Shown: positions 46,949 through 55,115 of the stretch, in pieces
Position numbering within the stretch: the first letter of the stretch is position 1
Layout: each line of letters opens with the position of its first letter
NCBI RefSeq assembly: GCF_009834365.1
Contig: NZ_CP041348.1
Coordinates: forward strand, 2,083,001-2,147,000
Length of the DNA stretch: 64,000 nt
Origin: Komagataeibacter xylinus
GTDB taxonomy: Bacteria; Pseudomonadota; Alphaproteobacteria; Acetobacterales; Acetobacteraceae
Reading direction: 5' to 3'
The notes under the pieces: generated by a model
Database searches by the model: none
What the model saw: the letters and a program-made list of their open reading frames with translations, nothing else
What the model was told of the DNA's origin: nothing
Program-made: the position numbers and the translations under genes

Positions 46949-48427
46949 TCATGGCCGGTTCTTTTGTGCGGCGGTGTGGTCATGACCACTCACTGCCGCT
47001 CCTGCATTGGGTGAAAGCCGTAGCAGCACGGGCAGCGCGATCATGGCGACAAGGCCGCACAGGATAAAGGTCAGGCGGTAGTCCTGTATCTGCAGCGATG
47101 GCGGGAGCACCAGCCGCGCGGAGGTCAGCACGCCTGCCGAAAAGCATATGCCCAGAGTGAGCATGACCTGCTGGATGGTTGAATACAGGCTTGTCGCCGC
47201 CCCCATGCGCGCGGGCGGCATGTCGGCATAGGCGATGGTGTTGTAGCCGGTATAGACCGTGGTCTGCCCCACGCCATGCCCGGCCAGCAGCGCGAGCAGC
47301 GCAACCGTGCCCATGGCAGGGTTGTACAGCGCCAGCAGCAGGCACACGCCTGGCACGCTCAGGCTGCTCGCGCACATGACGGCACGGTAGCCCCGGGCGC
47401 GGTACAGCCGGGGTGCTGCAAAGCGCATGGCCAGCGCGCCTATGGGGGCGATGAAGGTGATCAGCCCGCTCTGCACGGCGCTCGCGCCAAAGCGGGTCTG
47501 GAGCATGGAGGGCACGAGAAAGATGATGCTCCCGGTGGCGATGCGCGTGCAGGCACCCGCAATGACCGAGATGCGAAAGGTGTTCACCCGCAGCAGCGAC
47601 AGGTCAAGCAACGGGTGCGTCACCCGGCCCGCGTGGCGGATATAAGCCACGCTGCATACCAGCGGCAGGACAAGCAGCGCGCAGGCCACGATGCGGGCCG
47701 TGCCGGAATGGGTCAGCAGTTCCAGCCCGAAGATCAGCCCCGCCAGCCCCAGCGCGCACCACACGTTGCCCTTGAGGTCAAACGGTGGGGGATGGGACAC
47801 GCGTACCTGCGGAATGAACCGCCCGATCAACCCGATGGCCAGAAGCCCGAGCGGTATGTTGATGTAGAAGACCCATCGCCACGACAGCAGCGAGGTCAGC
47901 ACGCCGCCCAGCACGGGGCCAACCATGGGGCCGATGGTGGCGGTGAGCATGACCCACGCCATGGCCGACATCAGCTCCGACTTGGGCACGTTCTGCAGGA
48001 TCACGAGCCGGCCCACCGGCACCATCATCGCCCCGCCCAGCCCCTGCACCAGCCGTGCGAGCGCCAGCACGGGCAGGTTGGGCGCAAGCCCGCCAAGCAG
48101 CGAGCCGCCAAGGAACACAATGATGGCCCAGCACAGCGTGACCCGGTTGCCAAACCGCTCGGCAATGCGGCCCGAGGCCGGGATCAGGGCCGCAAGCCCC
48201 AGCATGTAGACCGTAAGCGTGATGCTGGTCTGGGGAATATCGACATGGAAGTCCGTTGCCATGGCAGGCAGCGCCGTGGTCAGCGCCGTGCCATCGATCT
48301 GTTCCATCATCATCAGGCTCGATACGATCATCGCCATGAGCCTTTTGCGCCTGGGCGAAAGAGCAGGCGGGTGGGAAGCGGGCGCAGGCTGTTTGGTCTG
48401 GGTTGTCGTCAAGGGCGGCATCATCAT
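46949..48427 (-). CDS. MFS drug exporter, DHA2 (EmrB/QacA) family
   Basis: Proton-coupled exporter with about 14 TM segments. Motif A-like GRIAERFGNRVTLCWA follows TM2, and motif C (GPMVGPVLGGVLTSLLSWRWVFYINIPLG, key GPVLGG) marks it as an antiporter. The frame is open to 48463, but the Met cluster at 48427 (MMMPPLTTTQTKQ) looks like the real start; neither start has a good Shine-Dalgarno sequence. 492 residues from that start. It is in the same direction as the mdt-like operon and ends 181 bp before it, so read-through is possible. Confidence 0.88.
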   Translation of the reverse strand: MMMPPLTTTQTKQPAPASHPPALSPRRKRLMAMIVSSLMMMEQIDGTALTTALPAMATDFHVDIPQTSITLTVYMLGLAALIPASGRIAERFGNRVTLCWAIIVFLGGSLLGGLAPNLPVLALARLVQGLGGAMMVPVGRLVILQNVPKSELMSAMAWVMLTATIGPMVGPVLGGVLTSLLSWRWVFYINIPLGLLAIGLIGRFIPQVRVSHPPPFDLKGNVWCALGLAGLIFGLELLTHSGTARIVACALLVLPLVCSVAYIRHAGRVTHPLLDLSLLRVNTFRISVIAGACTRIATGSIIFLVPSMLQTRFGASAVQSGLITFIAPIGALAMRFAAPRLYRARGYRAVMCASSLSVPGVCLLLALYNPAMGTVALLALLAGHGVGQTTVYTGYNTIAYADMPPARMGAATSLYSTIQQVMLTLGICFSAGVLTSARLVLPPSLQIQDYRLTFILCGLVAMIALPVLLRLSPNAGAAVSGHDHTAAQKNRP

Positions 48428-48512
48428 GCATGATAGTATGGAGTACGGAACTGCAAGCGCCATCGCGGCGTTATGGGTTCACGCTACAGAGCAGCGATAT
48501 TACGGAGTGTGA

Positions 48513-48818
48513 ATGATGTCGGAAGACAAGGCAAAAAACATCGAGACCAAGGGCGAAGGCATGGTTGATGAAGGCATTGGCCGCCTGAAGGACGCCGCCG
48601 GCGGCCTTACGGGCAATCTGGGCATGCAGGCCGAAGGCAAGGTTGACCAGCTTTCGGGCATGGCGCGGCAGGAATTTGCCGATCTTTATGATGAAGGCGA
48701 AGGCAAGCTTGAGCGCGCCGTGACCTTCGTGCGCGAACGCCCGCTGTTTTCCCTCGGTATCGCGGCGGTGCTCGGCACCATCATGGGGCTGATTTTCATC
48801 CCCCGCCGCAAGGGCTGA
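48513..48818 (+). CDS. CsbD-like protein with C-terminal membrane anchor
   Basis: 101 residues. A CsbD-like helical part (DEGIGRLKDAAGGLTGNLGMQAEGKVDQLSG) carries the key phrases GRLKDAAG and AEGKVDQLSG. It is followed by a charged linker and a single C-terminal TM (about residues 77-97) with the end PRRKG. The layout matches that of the 86-residue protein at 36872-37132. It probably binds a partner at the inner face of the membrane, as YqjD/ElaB do with ribosomes; that role is inferred. GGAG lies just before the ATGATG start. rnhB follows after a 156-bp leader. Confidence 0.78.
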   Translation: MMSEDKAKNIETKGEGMVDEGIGRLKDAAGGLTGNLGMQAEGKVDQLSGMARQEFADLYDEGEGKLERAVTFVRERPLFSLGIAAVLGTIMGLIFIPRRKG

Positions 48819-48827
48819 TCACGGGTC

Positions 48828-48958
48828 GAGTCGTTTTTTTTTCATTTTAAGGGACTCGATGAGTCCACAGCATCTTGCACAACCGTGCATAAAAATGGTT
48901 TCCATCCTTCCAGAACATGAATCTGGTGCGAATCGGGCCTGAACCCCGATTCGCACCA
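48828..48958 (+). promoter_or_regulatory. rnhB-ccrM leader with six GANTC sites and a 14-bp inverted repeat
   Basis: GANTC (the CcrM methylation target) occurs at 48828, 48853, 48861, 48919, 48930 and 48948. A perfect inverted repeat TGGTGCGAATCGGG (48924-48937) / CCCGATTCGCACCA (48945-48958) with a 7-nt loop carries one GANTC in each arm and ends 5 bp before GGGAAGGA, the Shine-Dalgarno of rnhB. TCGAGTC/GACTCGA (48826-48859) frames a T9 run and could end the upstream CsbD-like transcript. Autoregulation by methylation is inferred. Confidence 0.62.
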
Positions 48959-48974
48959 TGACGGGAAGGACTGG

Positions 48975-49628
48975 ATGCCGGATTACACGCTTGAGCATGC
49001 CCATGGGGGACGGGTCGCCGGTGTCGATGAAGTCGGTCGCGGCCCGCTTGCGGGTCCGGTCGTGGCAGCGGCGGTCATGTTCCTCTCGGGCGTGCCGGGC
49101 AATCTGGCCGACACGCTTGATGATTCAAAAAAGCTCAGGCCAAAGGTCCGGCAGCAGCTTTACGATACGCTGCACGCCACCCCCGACGTCCTGATCGGGG
49201 TGGGGGCGGCCTCCGTGGCCGAAATCGAACAGCACAACATCCTGCGCGCGTCATGGATCGCCATGCAGCGTGCGGTCGGCCGCCTGCCGCAATGGCCCGA
49301 ACTGGTTCTGGTTGATGGTAACGCCGCGCCCGATTTCGGGTGCCCGGCGCAATGCGTCGTGGGTGGCGATGCGGTCAGCCTGTCCATTGCCGCGGCATCG
49401 GTCGTAGCCAAGGTCGTGCGCGACCGGGCCATGGAGCGGCTGGCCCAGCGCTGGCCCGCCTATGGCTGGGAGCGCAATGCCGGTTACGGCACCCCCATCC
49501 ACCGCGCGGGCCTGATGGCCCACGGTGTCAGCCCCCATCATCGGGCAGCGTTCGGCACGGTGCGCCGCATCATGCAGGCTTCCGGTCCTTCTTCCTTACA
49601 TTCAAGCGCGGAGCAGCCATCATGCTGA
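48975..49628 (+). CDS. rnhB: Ribonuclease HII
   Basis: Removes ribonucleotides from RNA-DNA hybrids. 217 residues. The catalytic D18-E19 lie in [20 protein letters not shown], the GRG motif is intact, and LVDGN and [17 protein letters not shown] supply the other acidic residues. The C-terminal 20 residues are Ser-rich and variable. The start has GGAAGGA close upstream. rnhB next to ccrM is a common alphaproteobacterial pairing, and the 7-bp gap implies one transcript. Confidence 0.97.
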   Translation: MPDYTLEHAHGGRVAGVDEVGRGPLAGPVVAAAVMFLSGVPGNLADTLDDSKKLRPKVRQQLYDTLHATPDVLIGVGAASVAEIEQHNILRASWIAMQRAVGRLPQWPELVLVDGNAAPDFGCPAQCVVGGDAVSLSIAAASVVAKVVRDRAMERLAQRWPAYGWERNAGYGTPIHRAGLMAHGVSPHHRAAFGTVRRIMQASGPSSLHSSAEQPSC

Positions 49629-49635
49629 ACAATTC

Positions 49636-50739
49636 ATGAGCGGTGCGGTAATGATGGAATTGCCCCTTGACCAGGTGTTGCGTGGCGACTGTGTCGAGAT
49701 GATGCAGACCCTGCCCACGGGGTCGATCGACTGCGTGTTCGCCGATCCGCCATACAACCTCCAGCTCAAGGGCGAACTGCGCCGCCCGGATGACAGTGTG
49801 GTCGATGGCGTGGATGACGACTGGGACAAATTTGCCGACCTGCGGGCCTATGACGAGTTCACCCGCGCCTGGCTGACCGAGGCGCGGCGCGTGCTGCGCA
49901 AGGATGGCACGATCTGGGTCATCGGATCGTATCACAACATCTTCCGCATCGGGGCGATCCTGCAGGATCTGGGGTTCTGGATCCTCAATGACGTGATCTG
50001 GCGCAAGTCCAACCCCATGCCCAACTTCCGTGGGCGGCGCTTCACCAACGCGCATGAAACGCTGATCTGGGCGGCGCGGGGGCCGGACAGCCGCTACCGC
50101 TTCAACTACCAGGCCATGAAGGCACTCAATGACGATGTGCAGATGCGCTCGGACTGGTACCTGCCGCTATGCACCGGCGGCGAGCGGCTGCGTAACGAAC
50201 ATGGCCTTAAACTGCACCCCACCCAGAAGCCCGAAAGCCTGCTGCACCGCGTGCTCGTGGCCTCGACCAATGTGGATGACGTGGTGCTCGACCCCTTTAC
50301 CGGCACCGGTACCACCACGGCCATGGCGCGCAGGCTGCGCCGCCGCTTTATCGGCATCGAGCGCCACCCCGATTATGCCGAGGCCGCGATTGGCCGCGCC
50401 CGCCGCGAAAAACCCGTGCCGCTGGACAGCGTGCTGACCACGCCTGCCCGGCGTGAAAGCCCGCGCGTGCCCTTTGGCGTGCTGGTCGAGCGTGGCATGG
50501 TGCCTGCGGGCACCGTGCTCATGGATCGGCAGAAGCGGGTGCGCGCCACCGTCTCGCCCGATGGCACGCTGGTCAGCGGGCGGCACCGGGGCTCCATTCA
50601 CAAGATGGGGGCAACGCTGACCAACGCGCCCTCGTGTAATGGCTGGACATTCTGGTATTTCGAGCACGAAGGCGAACTGGTGCAACTCGATACGCTGCGC
50701 AGCGAGATCCGGGCGGAGCAGGCAGCCGTCGCGTCCTGA
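49636..50739 (+). CDS. ccrM: Cell-cycle DNA adenine methyltransferase CcrM (GANTC)
   Basis: Methylates adenine in GANTC; in Caulobacter and relatives it couples DNA methylation state to replication and transcription. 367 residues from the ATG at 49636; ATGs at 49651 and 49654 are alternatives, and the frame upstream to 49525 lies inside rnhB. Beta-class order: motif IV DPPY (residues 37-40) comes first, then YNLQLKGELRRPDDS, WRKSNPMPNFRGRRFTNAHE, and motif I DPFTGTGTT further on. The C-terminal 90 residues are the RAMA-like domain found in CcrM (GSIHKMGATLTNAPSCNGWT). No restriction enzyme is present, so it is a solitary methyltransferase. Confidence 0.96.
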   Translation: MSGAVMMELPLDQVLRGDCVEMMQTLPTGSIDCVFADPPYNLQLKGELRRPDDSVVDGVDDDWDKFADLRAYDEFTRAWLTEARRVLRKDGTIWVIGSYHNIFRIGAILQDLGFWILNDVIWRKSNPMPNFRGRRFTNAHETLIWAARGPDSRYRFNYQAMKALNDDVQMRSDWYLPLCTGGERLRNEHGLKLHPTQKPESLLHRVLVASTNVDDVVLDPFTGTGTTTAMARRLRRRFIGIERHPDYAEAAIGRARREKPVPLDSVLTTPARRESPRVPFGVLVERGMVPAGTVLMDRQKRVRATVSPDGTLVSGRHRGSIHKMGATLTNAPSCNGWTFWYFEHEGELVQLDTLRSEIRAEQAAVAS

Positions 50740-50761
50740 TGGCGGGGGAAGGCAGGGTGGC

Positions 50762-52036
50762 ATGAACCGGCGCCCCGATCCAGACGGACCATATGGCCCG
50801 TCTGGCATGGAATGGAGCCCGAACCGCCATTCGGCGCTATTGACCGGGGATTACCTGTTCAGCCAGCTCATTCCCTATATCGGCAACAAGCGCAAGCTGC
50901 TCGGCCTGATAGCGCAGGCCATCGCGGCCACGGGCGAGGCGCCGCAGCGTACCGACTTCATCGACCTGTTTGCCGGCACCGGCGTGGTCTCAAGGCTGGC
51001 CAAGCGGCTTGGCTTTCGCGTGTTGTGCAATGACTGGGAGCCCTATAGCGAGCAGATCAATCGGTGTTATGTGGCCCAGTCTCGCGCGCCGGTCTTTCAT
51101 GGCGGGCGCGATTACGCGCAGGTCATGGCGGAACTCAACGCCCTGCCGCCGCTTGAGGGCTGGATCACCCGCCATCTGTGCCCCGATGATGACGTGCATT
51201 ACGATACCACGCGCGACCGGATGTTCTACATGCGCAAGAACGGCATGCGCATCGACGCCATCCGCGCCCAGATCGCCCGGTGGGAGCATGACGGCCTGCT
51301 GGATGCAGGACAGAAAGCCTGCCTGCTGGCACCGCTGCTGTACAGCGCCAGTTACAACAGCAATACCAGCGGGCTGTTCAAGGGGTTTCACCGTGGCTGG
51401 GGCGGGCGCACGGGCACCGCGTTGTATCGCATTGCGGCTGACCTGACGCTGCGCCCGGCGAGTTTTATTGATAACGGGCATGAGCACAGGGTGCTGCGCA
51501 TGGATGCCCACGCCCTGGCTGCCAACCTGGCAGGAGAGGTGGGGGAGGCGGCCATCGCCTATATCGATCCGCCCTACAACCAGCACCCCTACGGCGCCAA
51601 TTACCACGTGCTCAACACCATTGCCCTGTGGGACAGCCCGCCCGTTGCCCCCAAGATTACCGGGCGCGACAAGTCGGCCATACGCCAGGACTGGCGCACC
51701 GAGCGGCGCAGCCCCTACAACCACCGCAGGCAGGCGCTTGCGGCCTACCGGCACCTGCTATCAGTGCTCGATACGCGGTGGATCGCCACGAGCTACAGTA
51801 CCGATGGCTTCATTGCGCTGAAAGACATGCTGCGGGCCAATTGCGAGCGCGGGGCGGTGCAGGTCTTTACCCGCCCCTACAAGCGCTACCGCGTCAGCCG
51901 CCAGCGCTATTCCGCCCGCCCCATGACGCTGGAATTCGTCGTGCTGACCAATACCCATCGCCCGCCGCAGCGCACGGCCGATGAGATCTGGCACGAGATC
52001 ATGACCCTTGAGGCCAGCCTGAACAAGGCACCCTGA
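50762..52036 (+). CDS. D12-class N6-adenine DNA methyltransferase (Dam/M.FokI-like)
   Basis: 424 residues from the ATG at 50762, preceded by GGAAGGCAGGG; an upstream open frame overlaps ccrM and is not needed. IPYIGNKRKLL (37-47), motif I FIDLFAGTG (66-74) for AdoMet and motif IV YIDPPYNQHPYG (267-278) identify the alpha-group D12 family, unlike the beta-group CcrM beside it. Its recognition site cannot be read from the sequence. No restriction partner or specificity subunit lies nearby, so it is either a second solitary methyltransferase or a remnant of a type II system. It starts 22 bp after ccrM, on the same strand. Confidence 0.88.
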   Translation: MNRRPDPDGPYGPSGMEWSPNRHSALLTGDYLFSQLIPYIGNKRKLLGLIAQAIAATGEAPQRTDFIDLFAGTGVVSRLAKRLGFRVLCNDWEPYSEQINRCYVAQSRAPVFHGGRDYAQVMAELNALPPLEGWITRHLCPDDDVHYDTTRDRMFYMRKNGMRIDAIRAQIARWEHDGLLDAGQKACLLAPLLYSASYNSNTSGLFKGFHRGWGGRTGTALYRIAADLTLRPASFIDNGHEHRVLRMDAHALAANLAGEVGEAAIAYIDPPYNQHPYGANYHVLNTIALWDSPPVAPKITGRDKSAIRQDWRTERRSPYNHRRQALAAYRHLLSVLDTRWIATSYSTDGFIALKDMLRANCERGAVQVFTRPYKRYRVSRQRYSARPMTLEFVVLTNTHRPPQRTADEIWHEIMTLEASLNKAP

Positions 52037-52075
52037 ATAAAGAAGGTTTTGGTGAAGCTCTTTTCACAAAGCTTC
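52036..52075. repeat. Left half of a probable intergenic repeat
   Basis: AATAAAGAAGGTTTTGG (52036-52052) is followed by the stem GAAGCT/AGCTTC (52054-52075) with a T/A-rich loop. Its first part is nearly the inverse of CCAAAGCCTTTATTC at 52935-52949. From memory, acetic acid bacteria carry many intergenic palindromic units of this appearance; that needs a genome search. It lies between two convergent genes and may also act as a terminator. Confidence 0.42.
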
Positions 52076-52118
52076 GGAAGGGCTGCCGTGACTTAAAATA
52101 AAGACAGCCCCGATGGGT

Positions 52119-52715
52119 CTAGCTGCCGCCAAAGCCCAGGAACCCGATCGACGGATCAGCATGGCCGCCGGAGGCGTCGTAGCGCCGGTCAGGCGAGGCA
52201 GTGGTCGAGGCATGCTGGGGCATGGTGAGCGGCGGGGTGTCGTCCTCGCCGCTTTCAAGGTTGTTGGAGGCGAAATGCGGGTCGGCATCCGAGAAAGTGC
52301 GCATCGACAGCAGCAGGAAGGTGATGTCGTTGCGGTTGAGGTCGATCGCCATGTCAAGCGGCGTCTGGCCAAGCTGGTTCTGGGCCGTCATGTCAGCGCC
52401 GCGGTTCAGCGCTTCCTTCGCCGCGCCAAGGCTGCCACGGTTGATGGCATCGAACAGCGCATTGGTCGGGTTCATGTCGGAATTGGCGTGGCCGTGCTCT
52501 TCCTCGCGCGATTCAGCGCCAGGCAGGGCGGCTGGAGGCGCTGCAGCCTTGGCTGCGCGGCGGGCTTCGGCCTTTTTGGCTGCTTCAGCGGCTTCGGCCT
52601 CGGCTTCAGGGTCTTCGGCATCCTGCGCATGCGCCACGTGCAGCGGCATGCACACGGCAGGAAGGCCCGCAAACAGGGCGGCGACAAGAAGATATATACC
52701 GGATCTGGAAATCAT
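52119..52715 (-). CDS. Exported ankyrin-repeat protein
   Basis: 198 residues from the ATG at 52715, chosen because it opens a clean signal peptide (MISRSGIYLLVAALFAGLPA, cleavage after AHAQ). The frame runs on to 52862 without a signal. The mature protein starts with an Ala/Glu/Lys-rich coil (EAEAEAAEAAKKAEARRAAK), then has about two ankyrin repeats (NALFDAINRGSLGAAKEALNRGAD and GQTPLDMAIDLNRNDITFLLLS, key GQTPLDMAI), and a polar Ser/Asp-rich tail. Probably a periplasmic protein-interaction factor. Partner unknown. It is flanked on both sides by repeat halves. Confidence 0.8.
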   Translation of the reverse strand: MISRSGIYLLVAALFAGLPAVCMPLHVAHAQDAEDPEAEAEAAEAAKKAEARRAAKAAAPPAALPGAESREEEHGHANSDMNPTNALFDAINRGSLGAAKEALNRGADMTAQNQLGQTPLDMAIDLNRNDITFLLLSMRTFSDADPHFASNNLESGEDDTPPLTMPQHASTTASPDRRYDASGGHADPSIGFLGFGGS

Positions 52716-52907
52716 GTCCTGTCCCGAGAGTGAGCGTTCAGCCAGCCGCGCAACAGCCCTACGCCGCCTGCCGGTTCTGCTGATTACCGCAAAATGATGG
52801 TTGATGCGACGATTAATCCACTTTCCCGTCACGGCGGCCTGAAAAGCCAGCCTGCTCAACATCGTGCAGCCATGAAGGTGCTGTATGGACGAAGCGTATG
52901 CCAGAAC

Positions 52908-52949
52908 GCCGACTTTTTGAAAAAAGGCGGCCCCCCAAAGCCTTTATTC
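52908..52949. repeat. Right half of a probable intergenic repeat
   Basis: GCCGACTTTTT (52908-52918) pairs with AAAAAGGCGGC (52921-52931) with one mismatch, followed by CCAAAGCCTTTATTC (52935-52949), which is close to the inverse of the end at 52036-52052. The stem with its flanking A/T runs could terminate the minus-strand VWA gene that ends at 52975. Confidence 0.42.
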
Positions 52950-52974
52950 TTTTTTATCAATTATTTGCATGATT

Positions 52975-55110
52975 TCAGGATCGACTCTCCCGCCACCATG
53001 CCATGAACACCATCAGCAGCACGAACAGCCCCATGGCCCAGGCCGGGAGCATGGCACTTGCCTGCTGCCCCGATACGCTGTGGGCATTGCGGGCGGGGAA
53101 GGCAAAGCGGTTGGCTGATGACGCGTGGCTCCCGCCTGCCATCACCATCTCCGGCAGGGATGGCGCCTGCGCATCCGCGCCCAGCCAGTGCACGCCGCCG
53201 CCGGTCGCCGCCGCCATGGGGTCAAGCACGGATGAAGTGGCGCGCAGATCGGCAAACTCCAGCGGGTCTTCCGCGCGCGGGGCTGCGAAGGCTTCATGCC
53301 CGGCATCATCGCGCACGGTCCATATGCCTTCCTGTGTTGCGGGCAGGCGGGCGCGGGCGAGGCCGGTATTGCCGGCGGGCTCGAGTGTGACCTGCTGGCT
53401 GGTGCCATCAGGTGCCGTGACATGCACCACCGGCGCGGGCCCGGTGGTGACCGAGCGGCGGGTGATGGTCATCTGCCCTGCCGTAATGCTGGCCTCAAGC
53501 TGGTTTTCCTCAAGTTCCGGCTCTTTCATCAGCCAGTGCGAGATGCGGCGCAGCAACTCGGATTGCGGGCCGCCACCGCCTTCGCCATGCGACCACAGCC
53601 AGGCCTGATCGGACATGAGAAAGGCCACGCGCCCCTTGTCCGCATGGTCGAGCACCAGCAGGGGCTGGTGATCGGGGCCGGTCATCAGCACCTGACCCCG
53701 GGCGGAATCGCTGCGCAGGCTGCGATACCACGGCCCCCAGCCCGGCTTGCTCCCCGCATGATCGGGCGCGCCCGGCAGGCCGGAGGTGACCGGGTGGCGC
53801 ATGCCGGTCTCGGTCAGGTCGGGCTGGAAGCGCTGGATGGCCATGCCATCGGCCGTGGTCACATGCGCGGGCAGGATATCGGAAAGCGGGGTATCCTGCA
53901 GCGATCCGGCGGTGAGGAATTCCGGCCCGCCAATCAGCAGCAGCCCGCCGCCTTCACGGATGTGATTGACGATGTTGCGCAGATAGGCCTCGGGCAGGAT
54001 ACCGCGATTTTCAAACCCGTCGAGAATGATGAGGTCGAACTGCCCCACCTTCTGCTGGAACAGTTCATTGACGGGGAAGGCGATCAGCGCCAGATCGGAA
54101 AGCGGGGTGCCGTCATCGCGGTCGGGTGGCCGCAGGATGGTAAAGTGCACGAGGTCAACCGAAGGGTCGGCCTTGAGCAGCCGCCGCCACACGCGCTCGC
54201 CCTGGTTGGGCGTGCCTGACACCAGCAGCACGCGCAGCCGGTCGCGCACGCCGTTGATGCGGATGACATCGCGGTTGTTGCGCGTCGAGACCTCGCCGGG
54301 CAGTTCCGGAGCCGACAGGCCGATAAGCATCTCGCCCGGATGGGTGACGGGCAGGGTAATGTCCTGCGGCTCGCCAATCTTTACGGGTCGGGTAAAGGTC
54401 GCGCCATCGCCCTGCGTGAGCGTGAGCTGGGTGGTCCCGCCCGGCTGGGGGGACGCGCCCTGGTCATCGATCTGCACGCGGATGGTCACGTCCTTGCCCA
54501 CGATGGCAAAAGGCGGGGCCTGCAGCACGCGCAGGTGGCGGTCGGTTTCCTCGCCCTTGCCGGTCAGCAGTACATGCAGTGGCAGGAGCGTGCGGTGGCC
54601 GTGGCCATCATCGGGGTTGAGCGTGTCGGGCACGGTGGCGGGCACGTCATGGTCCTCGCCATCGGTGATCAGCACCGCACCCGCCAGGCGGGAGGGGGGA
54701 ATGTCAGCCGCCGCCTGCTGCAATGCCGCAAACAGGCGCGTGCCGCCATGGGCGGCTTCGCGCACGGTCACGATGCGTGGCACAAGGCCGGGCACACGGT
54801 TCATGTCGGCCTGCACGCGGGCCGCCGCATTGCGCGCCATCTCGCCCCGGTTGCGCTCGTTCATCGAGGCCGACTGGTCCACCACCACAAGTGCTGTTTC
54901 AGGCAGGGGGTGCCATGTCTCGGTAATGCGCTGGGGGTTGTACAGCCACGCGGCAACACCCAGCCCGGCCAGCAGCCGCCACACGCTGCCGCGCACCCGG
55001 CGGGCAAGGCCCCACAGGGCGAGTACGGCGCAGGCGGCCACCAGCAGGTTGATGCACCACGGCGGCACAAGCGGGCTGAGCGCCATCATGTGGCGCGACA
55101 GGTCAGGCAT
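52975..55110 (-). CDS. VWA/glutamine-amidotransferase-like membrane protein of the MoxR cluster
   Basis: 711 residues. Two N-terminal TM segments (about 17-55) are followed by a von Willebrand A-like domain with MIDAS start VVVDQSASMNE (DxSxS intact), a beta-rich middle part, and a class I amidotransferase-like fold (DLIILDGFENRGI... GGGLLLIGGPEFL) without an obvious catalytic Cys. One C-terminal TM (about 685-703) ends in WWRESRS. Last gene of the moxR operon, 5 bp after the BatA/DUF4159 gene. Likely a large periplasmic or membrane-bound component of a MoxR-assisted assembly; function unproven. Confidence 0.78.
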   Translation of the reverse strand: MPDLSRHMMALSPLVPPWCINLLVAACAVLALWGLARRVRGSVWRLLAGLGVAAWLYNPQRITETWHPLPETALVVVDQSASMNERNRGEMARNAAARVQADMNRVPGLVPRIVTVREAAHGGTRLFAALQQAAADIPPSRLAGAVLITDGEDHDVPATVPDTLNPDDGHGHRTLLPLHVLLTGKGEETDRHLRVLQAPPFAIVGKDVTIRVQIDDQGASPQPGGTTQLTLTQGDGATFTRPVKIGEPQDITLPVTHPGEMLIGLSAPELPGEVSTRNNRDVIRINGVRDRLRVLLVSGTPNQGERVWRRLLKADPSVDLVHFTILRPPDRDDGTPLSDLALIAFPVNELFQQKVGQFDLIILDGFENRGILPEAYLRNIVNHIREGGGLLLIGGPEFLTAGSLQDTPLSDILPAHVTTADGMAIQRFQPDLTETGMRHPVTSGLPGAPDHAGSKPGWGPWYRSLRSDSARGQVLMTGPDHQPLLVLDHADKGRVAFLMSDQAWLWSHGEGGGGPQSELLRRISHWLMKEPELEENQLEASITAGQMTITRRSVTTGPAPVVHVTAPDGTSQQVTLEPAGNTGLARARLPATQEGIWTVRDDAGHEAFAAPRAEDPLEFADLRATSSVLDPMAAATGGGVHWLGADAQAPSLPEMVMAGGSHASSANRFAFPARNAHSVSGQQASAMLPAWAMGLFVLLMVFMAWWRESRS

Positions 55111-55115
55111 GCCGC

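Noticed and set aside
49525..49635. Longer N-terminus for CcrM
   Set aside because: It would overlap rnhB by 104 bp, and the extra residues do not resemble the family; the ATG at 49636 gives the normal CcrM size.
52043..52949. Insertion sequence around the ankyrin gene
   Set aside because: There are inverted ends but no transposase frame, and no target duplication is visible; kept as a repeat observation only.
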